Shown here: piece by piece, positions 59,901 to 62,325 of the stretch
Numbering within the stretch: the first letter of the stretch is position 1
Layout of the letters: every line of letters starts with the position of its first letter
Assembly (NCBI GenBank): GCA_030248215.1
Contig: JASANG010003372.1
Coordinates: 62,001 to 126,000 of the forward strand
Source of the DNA: Enoplolaimus lenunculus
Taxonomy: Eukaryota; Nematoda; Enoplea; Enoplida; Thoracostomopsidae
Length of the DNA stretch: 64,000 bases
Reading direction: 5' to 3'
Notes under the pieces: model-generated
What the model was told of the DNA's origin: nothing
Databases searched by the model: none
The model's input: the letters and a program-made list of their open reading frames with translations, nothing else
Position numbers and translations under genes: made by a program

Positions 59901-61032
59901 TTAGCGGTCAAGAGCTGCGTACCATGTATGTTTTGACCTTTATGTTTAAACATCTGAATGGCATCTGACCAATGCTAAGTGATGCACTATTTAGCTAAAA
60001 CTGGTCCGAGTTAAAACAGCAAATAGTGTGCACCAGCGTTTTATGACACATTTATTCAATCTGCCAGCAATGAAATTATGCCATGAAAGTCATGCCTTGG
60101 GAATGACACCACGAACACCGCTAGAACATGAACGTCACTAACCCAGGAACAATCTGATTAGAATTAAAACGGAATTTGCTTGTCTGCGCAGTGTGTTAAA
60201 TACTACAACTTGTAATTTACTGTTTCAGCAACCACTCCAAAACCAGGTGTTACGACATCGTTCAAAGAATGTATTACCGCAGAAGTCACGGCTGAAGACT
60301 TGGAATCAGAAGAACCAACAACGACTACAGGTGCAACGGTTGAAAAGAAACCTGATGGAACCGTCGAGTACACATTTGACGAGCCAACTGATGTCATGGC
60401 AATCGAAGCGCAAACAAAATCTGGAAAACCAGTAAATGCTGTACCACTGGATGAAGACGATAAACCACTTGCAGACACACCATTGGTAATATTATTTTAA
60501 CATTTGTTTACCAGTTGAATTGATATTCGCTCGACAATCTATGCAATTGGCATATATTTTTTACACATATAGACTTGGTTGTTCTATGAATGTGAGCTGT
60601 TTAACAAACGTTCGGTTCACATAAAAACAAGTTTCTTCCAAAGCAATATAAACATTATACGTATTCAAGTTTTGAAATGTTTGCCACTGCCATTATAAAT
60701 GGGAATATTGCATGCAAAATTCTTTTAGAGTTATATTTGTAGTTAGGTCCAGATGAAAGATTTTCTATTCTCATAGTTCGAAATCTAAGGACTAATGAAT
60801 GCCGAATAATGTTTGCTAATATACTAAATGAAATTAAACACAATCCGGAACCAATTTAAAATTTGCACTCCGAGTTTAGTATTTCGTGTAAACTTTTCAG
60901 GTAGCACTCTCAGGTGTTGATTCACCAGTGGAAACTCCCGTTGAACCAGCAATACCAGATGTAAAGAAGGTGGTCATAACTCCATCTGAACCAGATGATA
61001 TTGTGGACTTAGCGGTCAGAGCTGCGTACCAT
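20679..61032 (+). CDS. SSPO: SCO-spondin-like giant secreted glycoprotein, about 50 exons, 3' end unresolved
   Basis: About 8.8 kb of coding sequence in about 50 exons, roughly 2,950 residues so far. Every junction from exon 2 on is GT-AG and phase-consistent. The order is: possible signal peptide, EMI-like (exons 2-3), EGF-like (3), Cys-rich (4), VWD1-C8-TIL (5-10), VWD2-C8-TIL (11-16), TIL-type segment (17-18), VWD3-C8-TIL (19-24), ten LDLa (25-33), then a repeated two-exon module alternating with LDLa and Thr/Pro linkers (34-50). EMI, three VWD units and an LDLa run are the known start of vertebrate SCO-spondin, the main component of Reissner's fibre in the cerebrospinal fluid. The VWD units should drive disulfide-linked multimerisation. 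TSP1 repeats are not seen before the array at the right end. A generic VWD/LDLa mucin-like protein is the alternative. Confidence 0.88.
21245..21366 (+). CDS. SSPO: SCO-spondin-like exon 2, EMI-like domain
   Basis: Encodes [19 protein letters not shown], then [20 protein letters not shown]. Acceptor TTTTCAG, donor GAT|GTAAGC; 122 bp. The Cys spacing and the CCDGW motif in the next exon suggest an EMI domain. Confidence 0.8.
21506..21710. repeat. Two tandem 106-bp units ending TTAACCCTTTCTCACATG
   Basis: CCAATC..AGTGA.CGAT...CAATCATCAAT.ATTAAAGATACTAACTGAGAATTTTTCC is present twice (from 21506 and 21612). Each unit ends TTAACCCTTTCTCACATG, the same sequence that terminates the tRNA-like elements at 42028-42299 and 47580-47830. 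Confidence 0.8.
22180..22314. mobile_element. CCTAAG-core MITE just before an exon
   Basis: Left AGAACAGGGCCGTAACAGTA, then CCTAAGCCTAAGCC, then right CAGAAAAATGTTCCGGCCC...GGGCCCA. It ends about 11 bp before the acceptor chosen for exon 3. Its right end reads through in the exon's frame ([10 protein letters not shown]), but I treat that as repeat sequence. Confidence 0.8.
22326..22493 (+). CDS. SSPO: SCO-spondin-like exon 3, EMI end plus EGF-like
   Basis: Encodes [18 protein letters not shown], then an EGF-like stretch with [25 protein letters not shown]. Acceptor CAAAG at 22321-22325 is the only nearby AG that keeps frame with exon 2 without a stop; the pyrimidine tract is weak. Donor AAAG|GTGAGT; 168 bp. 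Confidence 0.8.
22427..22665 (+). repeat. Decayed tandem copies of the EGF-encoding exon tail
   Basis: The exon segment CTGTACGTTGTCTGGCAAAT...GTATAAGTTGAAAGGTGAGT is followed by two partial, eroded copies at about 22531-22583 and 22584-22665 (for example TATTAACTGCGGCGAACGG and ACACGGGTAACGCATGCGG). They include the post-exon sequence TAGTTTTTG. In the last copy the donor GT is kept but the following bases changed. Confidence 0.85.
22910..23107. mobile_element. CCTAAG-core MITE, variant copy
   Basis: CTGCTGTAACAGTAGATTAG then CCTAAGCCTAAGCC and related hexamers, ending CTATAAAGTAACATGGGTCA. The end matches the subfamily at 34245-34437 rather than the GTAAAGA-ended copies. The rest of this intron (23108-23308) looks unique. 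Confidence 0.7.
23309..23482 (+). CDS. SSPO: SCO-spondin-like exon 4, Cys-rich segment before VWD1
   Basis: Encodes [36 protein letters not shown]. Acceptor TTATAG, donor GCAG|GTATGT; 174 bp. Four or five Cys, no family assigned. Confidence 0.9.
24195..24412 (+). CDS. SSPO: SCO-spondin-like exon 5, VWD1 start
   Basis: Encodes [29 protein letters not shown]. The usual GDPHYxTFDG signature reads [10 protein letters not shown], so the acidic calcium-site residue Asp is replaced. Acceptor TCTTCAG, donor AAG|GTATAC; 218 bp. Confidence 0.93.
24789..24891 (+). CDS. SSPO: SCO-spondin-like exon 6, VWD1 middle
   Basis: Encodes [20 protein letters not shown] and [14 protein letters not shown], the typical VWD strand with V-DGxxI. 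Acceptor TTTTTAG, donor AAAG|GTAAGT; 103 bp. Confidence 0.93.
25267..25434 (+). CDS. SSPO: SCO-spondin-like exon 7, VWD1 end (GLCGTYNG)
   Basis: Encodes [17 protein letters not shown] and [16 protein letters not shown], the GLCGxxNG hallmark of VWD domains. Acceptor TTTTCAG, donor GCAG|GTAAAT; 168 bp. Confidence 0.95.
25833..26035 (+). CDS. SSPO: SCO-spondin-like exon 8, VWD1 end and C8 start
   Basis: Encodes [32 protein letters not shown], then Cys-spaced residues through [10 protein letters not shown], the start of the C8 domain. Acceptor TTCATAG, donor GTG|GTAAGA; 203 bp. Confidence 0.93.
26561..26729 (+). CDS. SSPO: SCO-spondin-like exon 9, C8 domain
   Basis: Encodes [18 protein letters not shown] and ends in KWRDTLLC, the typical C8 pattern of C-x3-D-x-C with a closing Cys. 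Acceptor CCCCAG, donor C|GTAAGT; 169 bp. Confidence 0.94.
27222..27335. mobile_element. MITE fragment, CACTGCAAAAAATGGTGAGTCA family
   Basis: TTGCAAAAAATGGTGAGTCA then CTGACTACACAAACTG and AATTCGACTCCGCCAGAG, one side of the palindrome at 19410-19613. It lies within 100 bp of exon 10. Confidence 0.75.
27427..27667 (+). CDS. SSPO: SCO-spondin-like exon 10, TIL domain 1
   Basis: Encodes [19 protein letters not shown] through [19 protein letters not shown] and GCNT. A trypsin-inhibitor-like (TIL) Cys pattern. Acceptor TTTCAG, donor TTG|GTGAGA; 241 bp. Confidence 0.95.
27898..28259. mobile_element. Foldback MITE with ACTCTCTAAAAG ends
   Basis: The left end TACTCTCTAAAAGCTAAAAC is mirrored by GTTTAACTTTTTAGAGAGTA, with AAGCTTAAGCTAATCC-type sequence inside. 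Length about 360 bp. A one-sided copy follows exon 12 at 29638-29760. Confidence 0.8.
28603..28741 (+). CDS. SSPO: SCO-spondin-like exon 11, VWC-like link and VWD2 start
   Basis: Completes the preceding CNTC motif and continues [19 protein letters not shown], then [23 protein letters not shown]. The VWD2 signature is also changed (GQAMYRTFD for GDPHYxTFD). Acceptor TTGTTCAG, donor GAG|GTAAAC; 139 bp. Confidence 0.94.
29383..29532 (+). CDS. SSPO: SCO-spondin-like exon 12, VWD2
   Basis: Encodes [36 protein letters not shown] and HSAQDS. Acceptor AAACAG is weak, donor AGT|GTAAGT is strong; 150 bp, phase 0. Confidence 0.9.
29638..29760. mobile_element. One-sided copy of the ACTCTCTAAAAG foldback MITE
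   Basis: CTACTGTCTAAAAGCTTTAA, AAGCTTAAGCTAATCCAGCA and CAGGTTAACTAAGCTAAC align with the left half of 27898-28259. Confidence 0.75.
29982..30123. mobile_element. CCTAAG-core MITE abutting an exon acceptor
   Basis: Left GGCCAATGTAAACAACAGGG, core CCTAAGCCTAAGCCTAA, right GAAAACCGTTGCGCCCCTGA then TCTTTACAAGAACCA. It ends about 6 bp before the AG used by exon 13, so its terminal sequence lies in the branch/pyrimidine zone. Confidence 0.82.
30130..30294 (+). CDS. SSPO: SCO-spondin-like exon 13, VWD2 middle
   Basis: Encodes [18 protein letters not shown] through [18 protein letters not shown]. Acceptor CATTTTAG, donor AAA|GTAAGC; 165 bp, phase 0. Confidence 0.92.
30500..30684. mobile_element. 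Short hAT composite element with 8-bp target duplication
   Basis: The right end, read inverted, is CAGTGGCGGATCCAGGATC and the left end is CAATCGCGGATCCACGG. An 8-bp direct repeat AATGAATC flanks the element (30492-30499 and 30685-30692). It is an internally shortened, inverted relative of 54-431 and carries the same nested piece of the GTGACCCGAATAAGAGGGG MITE. It ends 31 bp before exon 14. Confidence 0.88.
30716..30886 (+). CDS. SSPO: SCO-spondin-like exon 14, VWD2 end (GLCGTYNW)
   Basis: Encodes [42 protein letters not shown]. Acceptor TTTAAG, donor GTG|GTACGT; 171 bp, phase 0. Confidence 0.94.
31386..31629 (+). CDS. SSPO: SCO-spondin-like exon 15, C8 domain 2
   Basis: Encodes [41 protein letters not shown]; the last third is a typical C8. 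Acceptor TGTTTCAG, donor GCT|GTAAGA; 244 bp. Confidence 0.94.
31930..32300. repeat. Diverged MITE-like sequence with TGTTGATTCGACGTGAAC
   Basis: CCATGTTGATTCGACGTGAA and the ATATCATGTGATATT phrase recur at about 52690-52900 and 56640-56850. Ends are not clear here. It fills most of the intron before exon 16. Confidence 0.5.
32364..32643 (+). CDS. SSPO: SCO-spondin-like exon 16, TIL domain 2
   Basis: Encodes [46 protein letters not shown] and GCNT. TIL pattern. Acceptor TTTTTTAG, donor TTG|GTACGA; 280 bp. Confidence 0.95.
32981..33173 (+). CDS. SSPO: SCO-spondin-like exon 17, TIL/VWC-type segment
   Basis: Completes CNTC and continues [47 protein letters not shown]. Acceptor TATTTCAG, donor CAG|GTGAGC; 193 bp. 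Confidence 0.94.
33702..33796 (+). CDS. SSPO: SCO-spondin-like exon 18, end of TIL-type segment
   Basis: Encodes [16 protein letters not shown] and TTLKKGCNK. Acceptor GTTTCAG, donor ATG|GTAAGT; 95 bp. Confidence 0.93.
34060..34244. mobile_element. CCTAAG-core MITE, eroded copy
   Basis: CACCTAAAACCTAAGCTTC, CCAAGCCTAAGCG and later GGGACGCATC. Ends are imprecise. It lies directly beside the next copy. Confidence 0.55.
34245..34437. mobile_element. CCTAAG-core MITE, GTTACTTTAAGG-ended subfamily
   Basis: Left TTGGCCCATGTTGCTTTAAG mirrors right CTTAAAGTAACATTGGCCCA. The core is GCTTAGGCTTAGGGTTAGG. The TIR has TTACTTTAAGG where other copies have TGTAAAGAACAGG. It ends 38 bp before exon 19. Confidence 0.8.
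34476..34627 (+). CDS. SSPO: SCO-spondin-like exon 19, VWD3 start ([10 protein letters not shown])
   Basis: Encodes [15 protein letters not shown], then [19 protein letters not shown] and [11 protein letters not shown]. This is the only one of the three VWD domains that keeps the canonical GDPHYxTFDG. Acceptor TTTTCAG, donor TCG|GTAAGA; 152 bp. Confidence 0.96.
34722..34880. mobile_element. MITE, CACTGTAAATTCC / TGAGTT-rich family
   Basis: Begins CACTGTAAATTCCAGTGGAA, with GAATCAACTCAGGTCTCTGA and CAGACTGAGTCAATGTTTAC. Related to 6645-6830 and 37240-37460. Confidence 0.6.
34995..35213. mobile_element. CCTAAG-core MITE, expanded core
   Basis: Left GCCAATGTAAACAACAGGGG, right CAGAAAAACGTTCCGCCGCT with GATCTTTAGAATGGGCCC. 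The core has a dozen or so CCTAAG-like hexamers, more than the 15362 copy, so core length varies between copies. Confidence 0.85.
35498..35758 (+). CDS. SSPO: SCO-spondin-like exon 20, VWD3 middle
   Basis: Encodes [71 protein letters not shown]. Acceptor TTTTCAG, donor GGAG|GTAAAA; 261 bp. Confidence 0.95.
36140..36339 (+). CDS. SSPO: SCO-spondin-like exon 21, VWD3 end
   Basis: Encodes [20 protein letters not shown], then [14 protein letters not shown]. Acceptor CTCGAG at 36138-36139 has a poor pyrimidine tract but is the in-frame choice (WDG-VMINV). Donor GAG|GTTAGC; 200 bp. Confidence 0.88.
36841..36980 (+). CDS. SSPO: SCO-spondin-like exon 22, C8 domain 3, first part
   Basis: Encodes [30 protein letters not shown]. 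Acceptor ATTTTAG, donor GC|GTAAGA; 140 bp. Confidence 0.93.
37240..37460. mobile_element. MITE, TGAGTT-rich family, longer copy
   Basis: GGTAAATTCCAATGAGTTAA at the left is mirrored near ATAACTCAGG...CCAATTTACC at the right, with AACTCACTACGAATTGAGTT in the middle. Length about 220 bp. Confidence 0.65.
37746..37855 (+). CDS. SSPO: SCO-spondin-like exon 23, C8 domain 3, second part
   Basis: Encodes [36 protein letters not shown], the conserved C-x-CLCTAIxAYAxxC C8 signature. Acceptor TTATAG, donor TGCC|GTAAGT; 110 bp. Confidence 0.95.
38357..38624 (+). CDS. SSPO: SCO-spondin-like exon 24, TIL domain 3
   Basis: Encodes [20 protein letters not shown], a Glu-rich loop, then [29 protein letters not shown] pattern. 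Acceptor TTATAG, donor TTG|GTAAGT; 268 bp. Confidence 0.95.
38830..39062. repeat. GC-rich repeat with a strong hairpin, just before exon 25
   Basis: Repeated CCGTCCGTCACTGTTCGGTG phrases lead to a hairpin: arm 38978-38999 (CACCATGTGATATCGTACGTGA) and mirrored arm 39005-39026, separated by 5 bases, with two or three mismatches and an 11-bp perfect inner stem. Ends 25 bp before exon 25. Base composition is unlike the surrounding intron. Confidence 0.75.
39088..39254 (+). CDS. SSPO: SCO-spondin-like exon 25, VWC-like link and LDLa 1
   Basis: Encodes [15 protein letters not shown], then an LDLa repeat with [30 protein letters not shown]. Acceptor TTTTTAG, donor GCA|GTGAGT; 167 bp. It begins the run of ten LDLa repeats. 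Confidence 0.95.
39675..39788 (+). CDS. SSPO: SCO-spondin-like exon 26, LDLa 2
   Basis: [28 protein letters not shown]; complete calcium-cage residues. Phase 1-1 exon of 114 bp; acceptor TTTCAG, donor GCC|GTATGT. Confidence 0.95.
40583..40705 (+). CDS. SSPO: SCO-spondin-like exon 27, LDLa 3
   Basis: [32 protein letters not shown]; the loop before SDE has an insertion (GAADY). Phase 1-1 exon of 123 bp. Confidence 0.94.
41146..41271 (+). CDS. SSPO: SCO-spondin-like exon 28, LDLa 4
   Basis: [35 protein letters not shown]. Phase 1-1, 126 bp; acceptor TTTATAG, donor GCA|GTAAGA. Confidence 0.94.
41712..41930 (+). CDS. SSPO: SCO-spondin-like exon 29, LDLa 5 (degenerate) and LDLa 6
   Basis: The first repeat reads [27 protein letters not shown], with a shortened acidic cluster. 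The second reads [31 protein letters not shown], with an extended end. Two repeats share one exon. 219 bp, phase 1-1. Confidence 0.93.
42028..42299. mobile_element. tRNA-like element enclosed by TTAACCC...TCACATG inverted ends
   Basis: The left end TTAACCCCTTCTCACATTG mirrors the right end CATGTGAGAAAGGGTTAA. Inside, on the plus strand at about 42182-42246, is a tRNA-like sequence with box A (TAGCTGAGTGGTGATGG) and box B (GAGTTTGAATTCAAGC) in correct order and spacing. No long A tail. It combines SINE-like (pol III) and MITE-like (TIR) features. Confidence 0.82.
42515..42708 (+). CDS. SSPO: SCO-spondin-like exon 30, Thr/Ser linker, LDLa 7 and first Cys of LDLa 8
   Basis: Encodes [20 protein letters not shown], then [30 protein letters not shown] and KPCS. 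It ends in phase 0 at donor TCG|GTAAAG, so the next repeat's first Cys is on this exon. 194 bp. Confidence 0.9.
42858..43099. mobile_element. CCTAAG-core MITE, longest core, inverted orientation
   Basis: Left GGCCCAAGTATAGAACAGGG mirrors right CCCTGTTCTACAGATGGGCC. The core repeats GCTTAGGCTTAGGCTTAGG and ATAGGCTCATCCATA. Length about 240 bp. Confidence 0.85.
44048..44153 (+). CDS. SSPO: SCO-spondin-like exon 31, rest of LDLa 8
   Basis: Encodes [32 protein letters not shown]. Acceptor GTTATAG at 44046-44047; upstream frames contain stops, which fixes this choice. Donor ACA|GTAAGC; 106 bp, phase 0-1. Confidence 0.9.
44763..44885 (+). CDS. SSPO: SCO-spondin-like exon 32, LDLa 9
   Basis: [30 protein letters not shown]. 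Phase 1-1, 123 bp. Confidence 0.95.
45166..45590. mobile_element. MITE of the ~440-bp family, right end eroded
   Basis: Starts CTACTGTAGTGACCCAAATA and follows the family through GTTATACTTGGGAATGTA and TCCGCTTGCGGACATTTATT. The right end is degraded (TACCGAACCTCTCTTATG). Confidence 0.82.
45683..45844 (+). CDS. SSPO: SCO-spondin-like exon 33, Thr-rich linker and LDLa 10
   Basis: Encodes [46 protein letters not shown]. Phase 1-1, 162 bp. Last of the consecutive LDLa run. Confidence 0.95.
46118..46347 (+). CDS. SSPO: SCO-spondin-like exon 34, repeated module copy 1, first half
   Basis: Encodes [19 protein letters not shown] and [16 protein letters not shown], ending in [11 protein letters not shown]. 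It shares with exons 37, 40, 43 and 45 a Cys near the start, an F-x-F strand and an Ile strand about nine residues later. Phase 1-0, 230 bp. The module was not recognised; a divergent F5/8C (discoidin-like) fold is possible. Confidence 0.9.
46862..47006 (+). CDS. SSPO: SCO-spondin-like exon 35, repeated module copy 1, second half
   Basis: Encodes [28 protein letters not shown] and a last strand LKLLTLHAC ending in Cys, as in exons 38, 41, 44 and 46. Phase 0-1, 145 bp. Acceptor TTTTGCAG, donor GAAG|GTGGGT. Confidence 0.9.
47475..47516 (+). CDS. SSPO: SCO-spondin-like exon 36, 42-bp linker microexon
   Basis: Encodes [14 protein letters not shown], a Ser/Thr-rich linker probably O-glycosylated. 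Acceptor TTTCTAG, donor AAC|GTAAGC; phase 1-1, so it can be skipped without a frameshift. Confidence 0.8.
47580..47830. mobile_element. tRNA-like element, second copy
   Basis: Same structure as 42028-42299. The left end TTAACCCCTTCTCACATTG and the right end CATGTGAGAAACGGTTAA enclose a tRNA-like core at 47712-47775 with box B GAGTTCGAATCCAAGC, closer to the canonical box than in the other copy. A worn third copy ends at about 49035. Confidence 0.82.
48374..48579 (+). CDS. SSPO: SCO-spondin-like exon 37, repeated module copy 2, first half
   Basis: Encodes [17 protein letters not shown] and [22 protein letters not shown] parallels DCIYTV of copy 1. Phase 1-0, 206 bp; donor CCG|GTACAA. Confidence 0.88.
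48620..49036. repeat. TCAGTTAGTATCTATA array and worn tRNA-like element
   Basis: Four or five imperfect GAAAAAATCTCAGTTAGTAT / CTATAATGG units (about 48640-48780). A degraded tRNA-like copy follows from about 48893 (GTGAGAGCCTTCTCGGGCTC), ending CATGTGAGAAATGGTTAA at 49035. Confidence 0.65.
49417..49624 (+). CDS. SSPO: SCO-spondin-like exon 38, repeated module copy 2, second half, plus linker
   Basis: Encodes [19 protein letters not shown], last strand VTHITVVAC, then a Pro/Thr-rich linker ([19 protein letters not shown]). Phase 0-1, 208 bp. Confidence 0.9.
49690..49840. mobile_element. CCTAAG-core MITE, worn copy
   Basis: ATTAAGCCTAAACATAATCC, CATAAACCTAAGCTTAAGCC and an end near ACCCTATTAACGTGGGCC. 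Other faint traces are at about 25480-25540, 46360-46490, 54175-54250 and 56040-56110. Confidence 0.5.
49909..50716. mobile_element. ~800-bp foldback element, GCCCTATTCACACGTGCAA ends
   Basis: The left end AGCCCTATTCACACGTGCAA mirrors the right end TTGTACATGTGAATATTAGGGCT. Further in, CAACACTCGTGAGTGCCTTC at the left is the inverse of the segment around 50574-50594. No recognisable coding. A related half-copy is at about 56870-57040. Confidence 0.78.
51230..51412 (+). CDS. SSPO: SCO-spondin-like exon 39, LDLa 11 and Pro/Thr linker
   Basis: [37 protein letters not shown], then [16 protein letters not shown]. Phase 1-1, 183 bp. Confidence 0.94.
51922..52148 (+). CDS. SSPO: SCO-spondin-like exon 40, repeated module copy 3, first half
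   Basis: Encodes [34 protein letters not shown], ending [10 protein letters not shown]. Phase 1-0, 227 bp. Confidence 0.9.
52685..53290. mobile_element. ~600-bp MITE with TCACGTTATAAC ends
   Basis: The left end GGGATTCACGTTATAACCGG mirrors the right end CCTGTTATAACGTGAGCCC. The interior has CCAATGTTGATTCGACGTCA and several ATATCAT-TGATATT palindromes. Related sequence is at 31930-32300 and 56400-56850. Confidence 0.72.
53425..53782 (+). CDS. SSPO: SCO-spondin-like exon 41, repeated module copy 3, second half, LDLa 12 and linker
   Basis: Encodes [27 protein letters not shown], last strand YYLAYMIGC, then LDLa [30 protein letters not shown] and a Thr/Pro linker. The module end and the LDLa share one exon, so an intron present elsewhere is missing here. 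Phase 0-1, 358 bp. Confidence 0.94.
53783..55182. other. Intron with only faint repeat traces
   Basis: About 1.4 kb between exons 41 and 42. Apart from a short CCTAAG-MITE trace near 54175-54250 I see nothing to annotate. Confidence 0.5.
55183..55215 (+). CDS. SSPO: SCO-spondin-like exon 42, 33-bp linker microexon
   Basis: Encodes [11 protein letters not shown]. Acceptor TTTTCAG, donor GCAG|GTAAAT; phase 1-1. Together with exon 36 it shows linkers as separate frame-neutral exons. The short length makes it less certain. Confidence 0.75.
55471..55694 (+). CDS. SSPO: SCO-spondin-like exon 43, repeated module copy 4, first half
   Basis: Encodes [47 protein letters not shown]. Phase 1-0, 224 bp; acceptor GTTTTAG, donor ACG|GTAAGA. 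Confidence 0.9.
56400..56850. repeat. MITE-like sequence related to 52685-53290
   Basis: ATATCATATGACATTCGCAT, GAATATCATGTGACATTC and GATGTCGAATCAACATGAAC, then AATGTGAACCCCACGTGAGC. A foldback half-copy with TTGCAGCTGCAA follows to about 57040. The remainder of this intron is unassigned. Confidence 0.55.
57432..57555 (+). CDS. SSPO: SCO-spondin-like exon 44, repeated module copy 4, second half
   Basis: Encodes [15 protein letters not shown], then FTFVQVHTC at the end. No start-to-stop frame covers it, but splice sites (TTGACAG, TTAC|GTAAGT), phase 0-1 and the C-terminal pattern fit the other copies. 124 bp. Confidence 0.85.
58016..58272 (+). CDS. SSPO: SCO-spondin-like exon 45, repeated module copy 5, first half
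   Basis: Encodes [20 protein letters not shown], Thr-rich [11 protein letters not shown], then [16 protein letters not shown]. The linker has fused into the exon. Phase 1-0, 257 bp. It is the ancestor-like member of the 1,108-bp array; its flanking introns are more diverged than those of later copies. Confidence 0.92.
58685..58817 (+). CDS. SSPO: SCO-spondin-like exon 46, repeated module copy 5, second half
   Basis: Encodes [29 protein letters not shown], last strand IVDLAVKSC. Phase 0-1, 133 bp; acceptor TTTTCAG, donor CCAT|GTATGT. Confidence 0.92.
59121..59377 (+). CDS. SSPO: SCO-spondin-like exon 47, module copy 6, first half
   Basis: Nearly the same as exon 45, with a few substitutions (GVTTSF for GVTSSF). 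257 bp, phase 1-0, donor TTG|GTAATA. Confidence 0.9.
59793..59925 (+). CDS. SSPO: SCO-spondin-like exon 48, module copy 6, second half
   Basis: Protein identical to exon 46. The acceptor is TTTTAAG rather than TTTTCAG; AAG is a usable but weaker acceptor. 133 bp, phase 0-1. Confidence 0.88.
60229..60485 (+). CDS. SSPO: SCO-spondin-like exon 49, module copy 7, first half
   Basis: Identical protein to exon 47. 257 bp, phase 1-0. Confidence 0.88.
60901..61032 (+). CDS. SSPO: SCO-spondin-like exon 50, module copy 7, second half, with a 1-base deletion
   Basis: Same as exon 46 up to LAV. One A is then missing at about 61018 (GCGGTCAGAGC against GCGGTCAAGAGC), so the end reads RAAYHV and loses the final Cys and the phase. 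This is the last forward copy, only about 100 bp before the orientation flips. Either a broken copy or a sequence error. Confidence 0.75.
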
Positions 61033-61132
61033 GTATGTTTTGACTTTTATATTTAAACATCTGAATGGCATCTGACCAATGCTAAGTGATGCACTATTTA
61101 GCTAAAACTGGTCCGAGTTAAAACAGCAAAAA

Positions 61133-61217
61133 ATGGAGTTATGACCACCTTCTTTACATCTGGTATTGCTGGTTCAACGGGAGTTTCCACTGGTGAATCA
61201 ACACCTGAGAGTGCTAC
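61133..61217 (-). CDS. SSPO: Inverted copy R1, second-half exon, truncated at the flip
   Basis: Encodes [18 protein letters not shown] to VVITP and is then cut by the junction at about 61132. The acceptor is TTAAG. Confidence 0.8.
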
Positions 61218-61632
61218 CTTAAAAGTTTACACGAAATACTAAACTCGGAGTGCAAATTTTGAATTGGTTCCGCATTGTGTTTAATTTCATTTAGTATATT
61301 AGCAAACATTATTCGGCATTCATTAGTGCTTAGATTTCGAACTATGAGAATAGAAAATCTTTCATCTGGAACTAACTACAAATATAACTCTAAAAGAAGT
61401 TTGCATGCAATATTCCCATTTATAATGGCAGTGGCAAACACTTCAAAACTTGAATACGTATAATGTTTATATTGCTTTGGAAGAAACTTGTTTTTATGTG
61501 AACCGAACGTTTGTTAAACAGCTCACATTTATAGAACAACCAAGTTTATATGTGTAAAAAATATATGCCAATTGCATAGATTGTCGAGCGAATATCAATT
61601 CAACTGGTAAACAAATGATAAAATAATATTAC

Positions 61633-61889
61633 CAATGGTGTGTCTGCAAGTGGTTTATCGTCTTCATCCAGTGGTACAGCATTTACTGGTTTTCCAGATT
61701 TTGTTTGCGCTTCGATTGCCATGACATCAGTTGGCTCGTCAAATGTGTACTCGACGGTTCCATCAGGTTTCTTTTCAACCGTTGCACCTGTAGTCGTTGT
61801 TGGTTCTTCTGATTCCAAGTCTTCAGCCGTGACTTCTGCGGTAATACATTCTTTGAACGATGTCGTAACACCTGGTTTTGGAGTGGTTG
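61633..61889 (-). CDS. SSPO: Inverted copy R1, first-half module exon
   Basis: Intact 257-bp exon with the same protein as exon 47, including the [14 protein letters not shown] stretch. Splice sites are intact on the minus strand. Confidence 0.85.
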
Positions 61890-62192
61890 CTGAAACAGTA
61901 AATTACAAGTTGTAGTATTTAACACACTGCGCAGACAAGCAAATTCCGTTTTAATTCTAATCAGATTGTTCCTGGGTTAGTGACGTTCATGTTCTAGCGG
62001 TGTTCGTGGTGTCATTCCCAAGGCATGACTTTCATGGCATAATTTCATTGCTGGCAGATTGAATAAATGTGTCATAAAACGCTGGTGCACACTATTTGCT
62101 GTTTTAACTCGGACCAGTTTTAGCTAAATAGTGCATCACTTAGCATTGGTCAGATGCCATTCAGATGTTTAAACATAAAGGTCAAAACATAC

Positions 62193-62325
62193 ATGGTACG
62201 CAGCTCTTGACCGCTAAGTCCACAATATCATCTGGTTCAGATGGAGTTATGACCACCTTCTTTACATCTGGTATTGCTGGTTCAACGGGAGTTTCCACTG
62301 GTGAATCAACACCTGAGAGTGCTAC
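62193..62325 (-). CDS. SSPO: Inverted copy R2, second-half module exon
   Basis: Intact 133 bp, last strand IVDLAVKSC kept, acceptor TTAAG, donor CCAT|GTATGT. Confidence 0.85.

Larger units (their letters stand above)
58818..61130 (+). repeat. 1,108-bp tandem array, forward copies
   Basis: Two nearly identical units, each containing both exons of one module and both introns. Exon starts are 59121 and 60229, exactly 1,108 bp apart. The preceding unit (57556-58817) is homologous but clearly more diverged in its introns. The second unit breaks off after CAGCAAA at 61130. Confidence 0.95.

Noticed and set aside
61275-61463. Repeated 62-codon open frames in the array (here and at 62383 and 63491)
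   Set aside because: They lie in the intron between the two module exons, on the opposite strand; shadows of the tandem unit.
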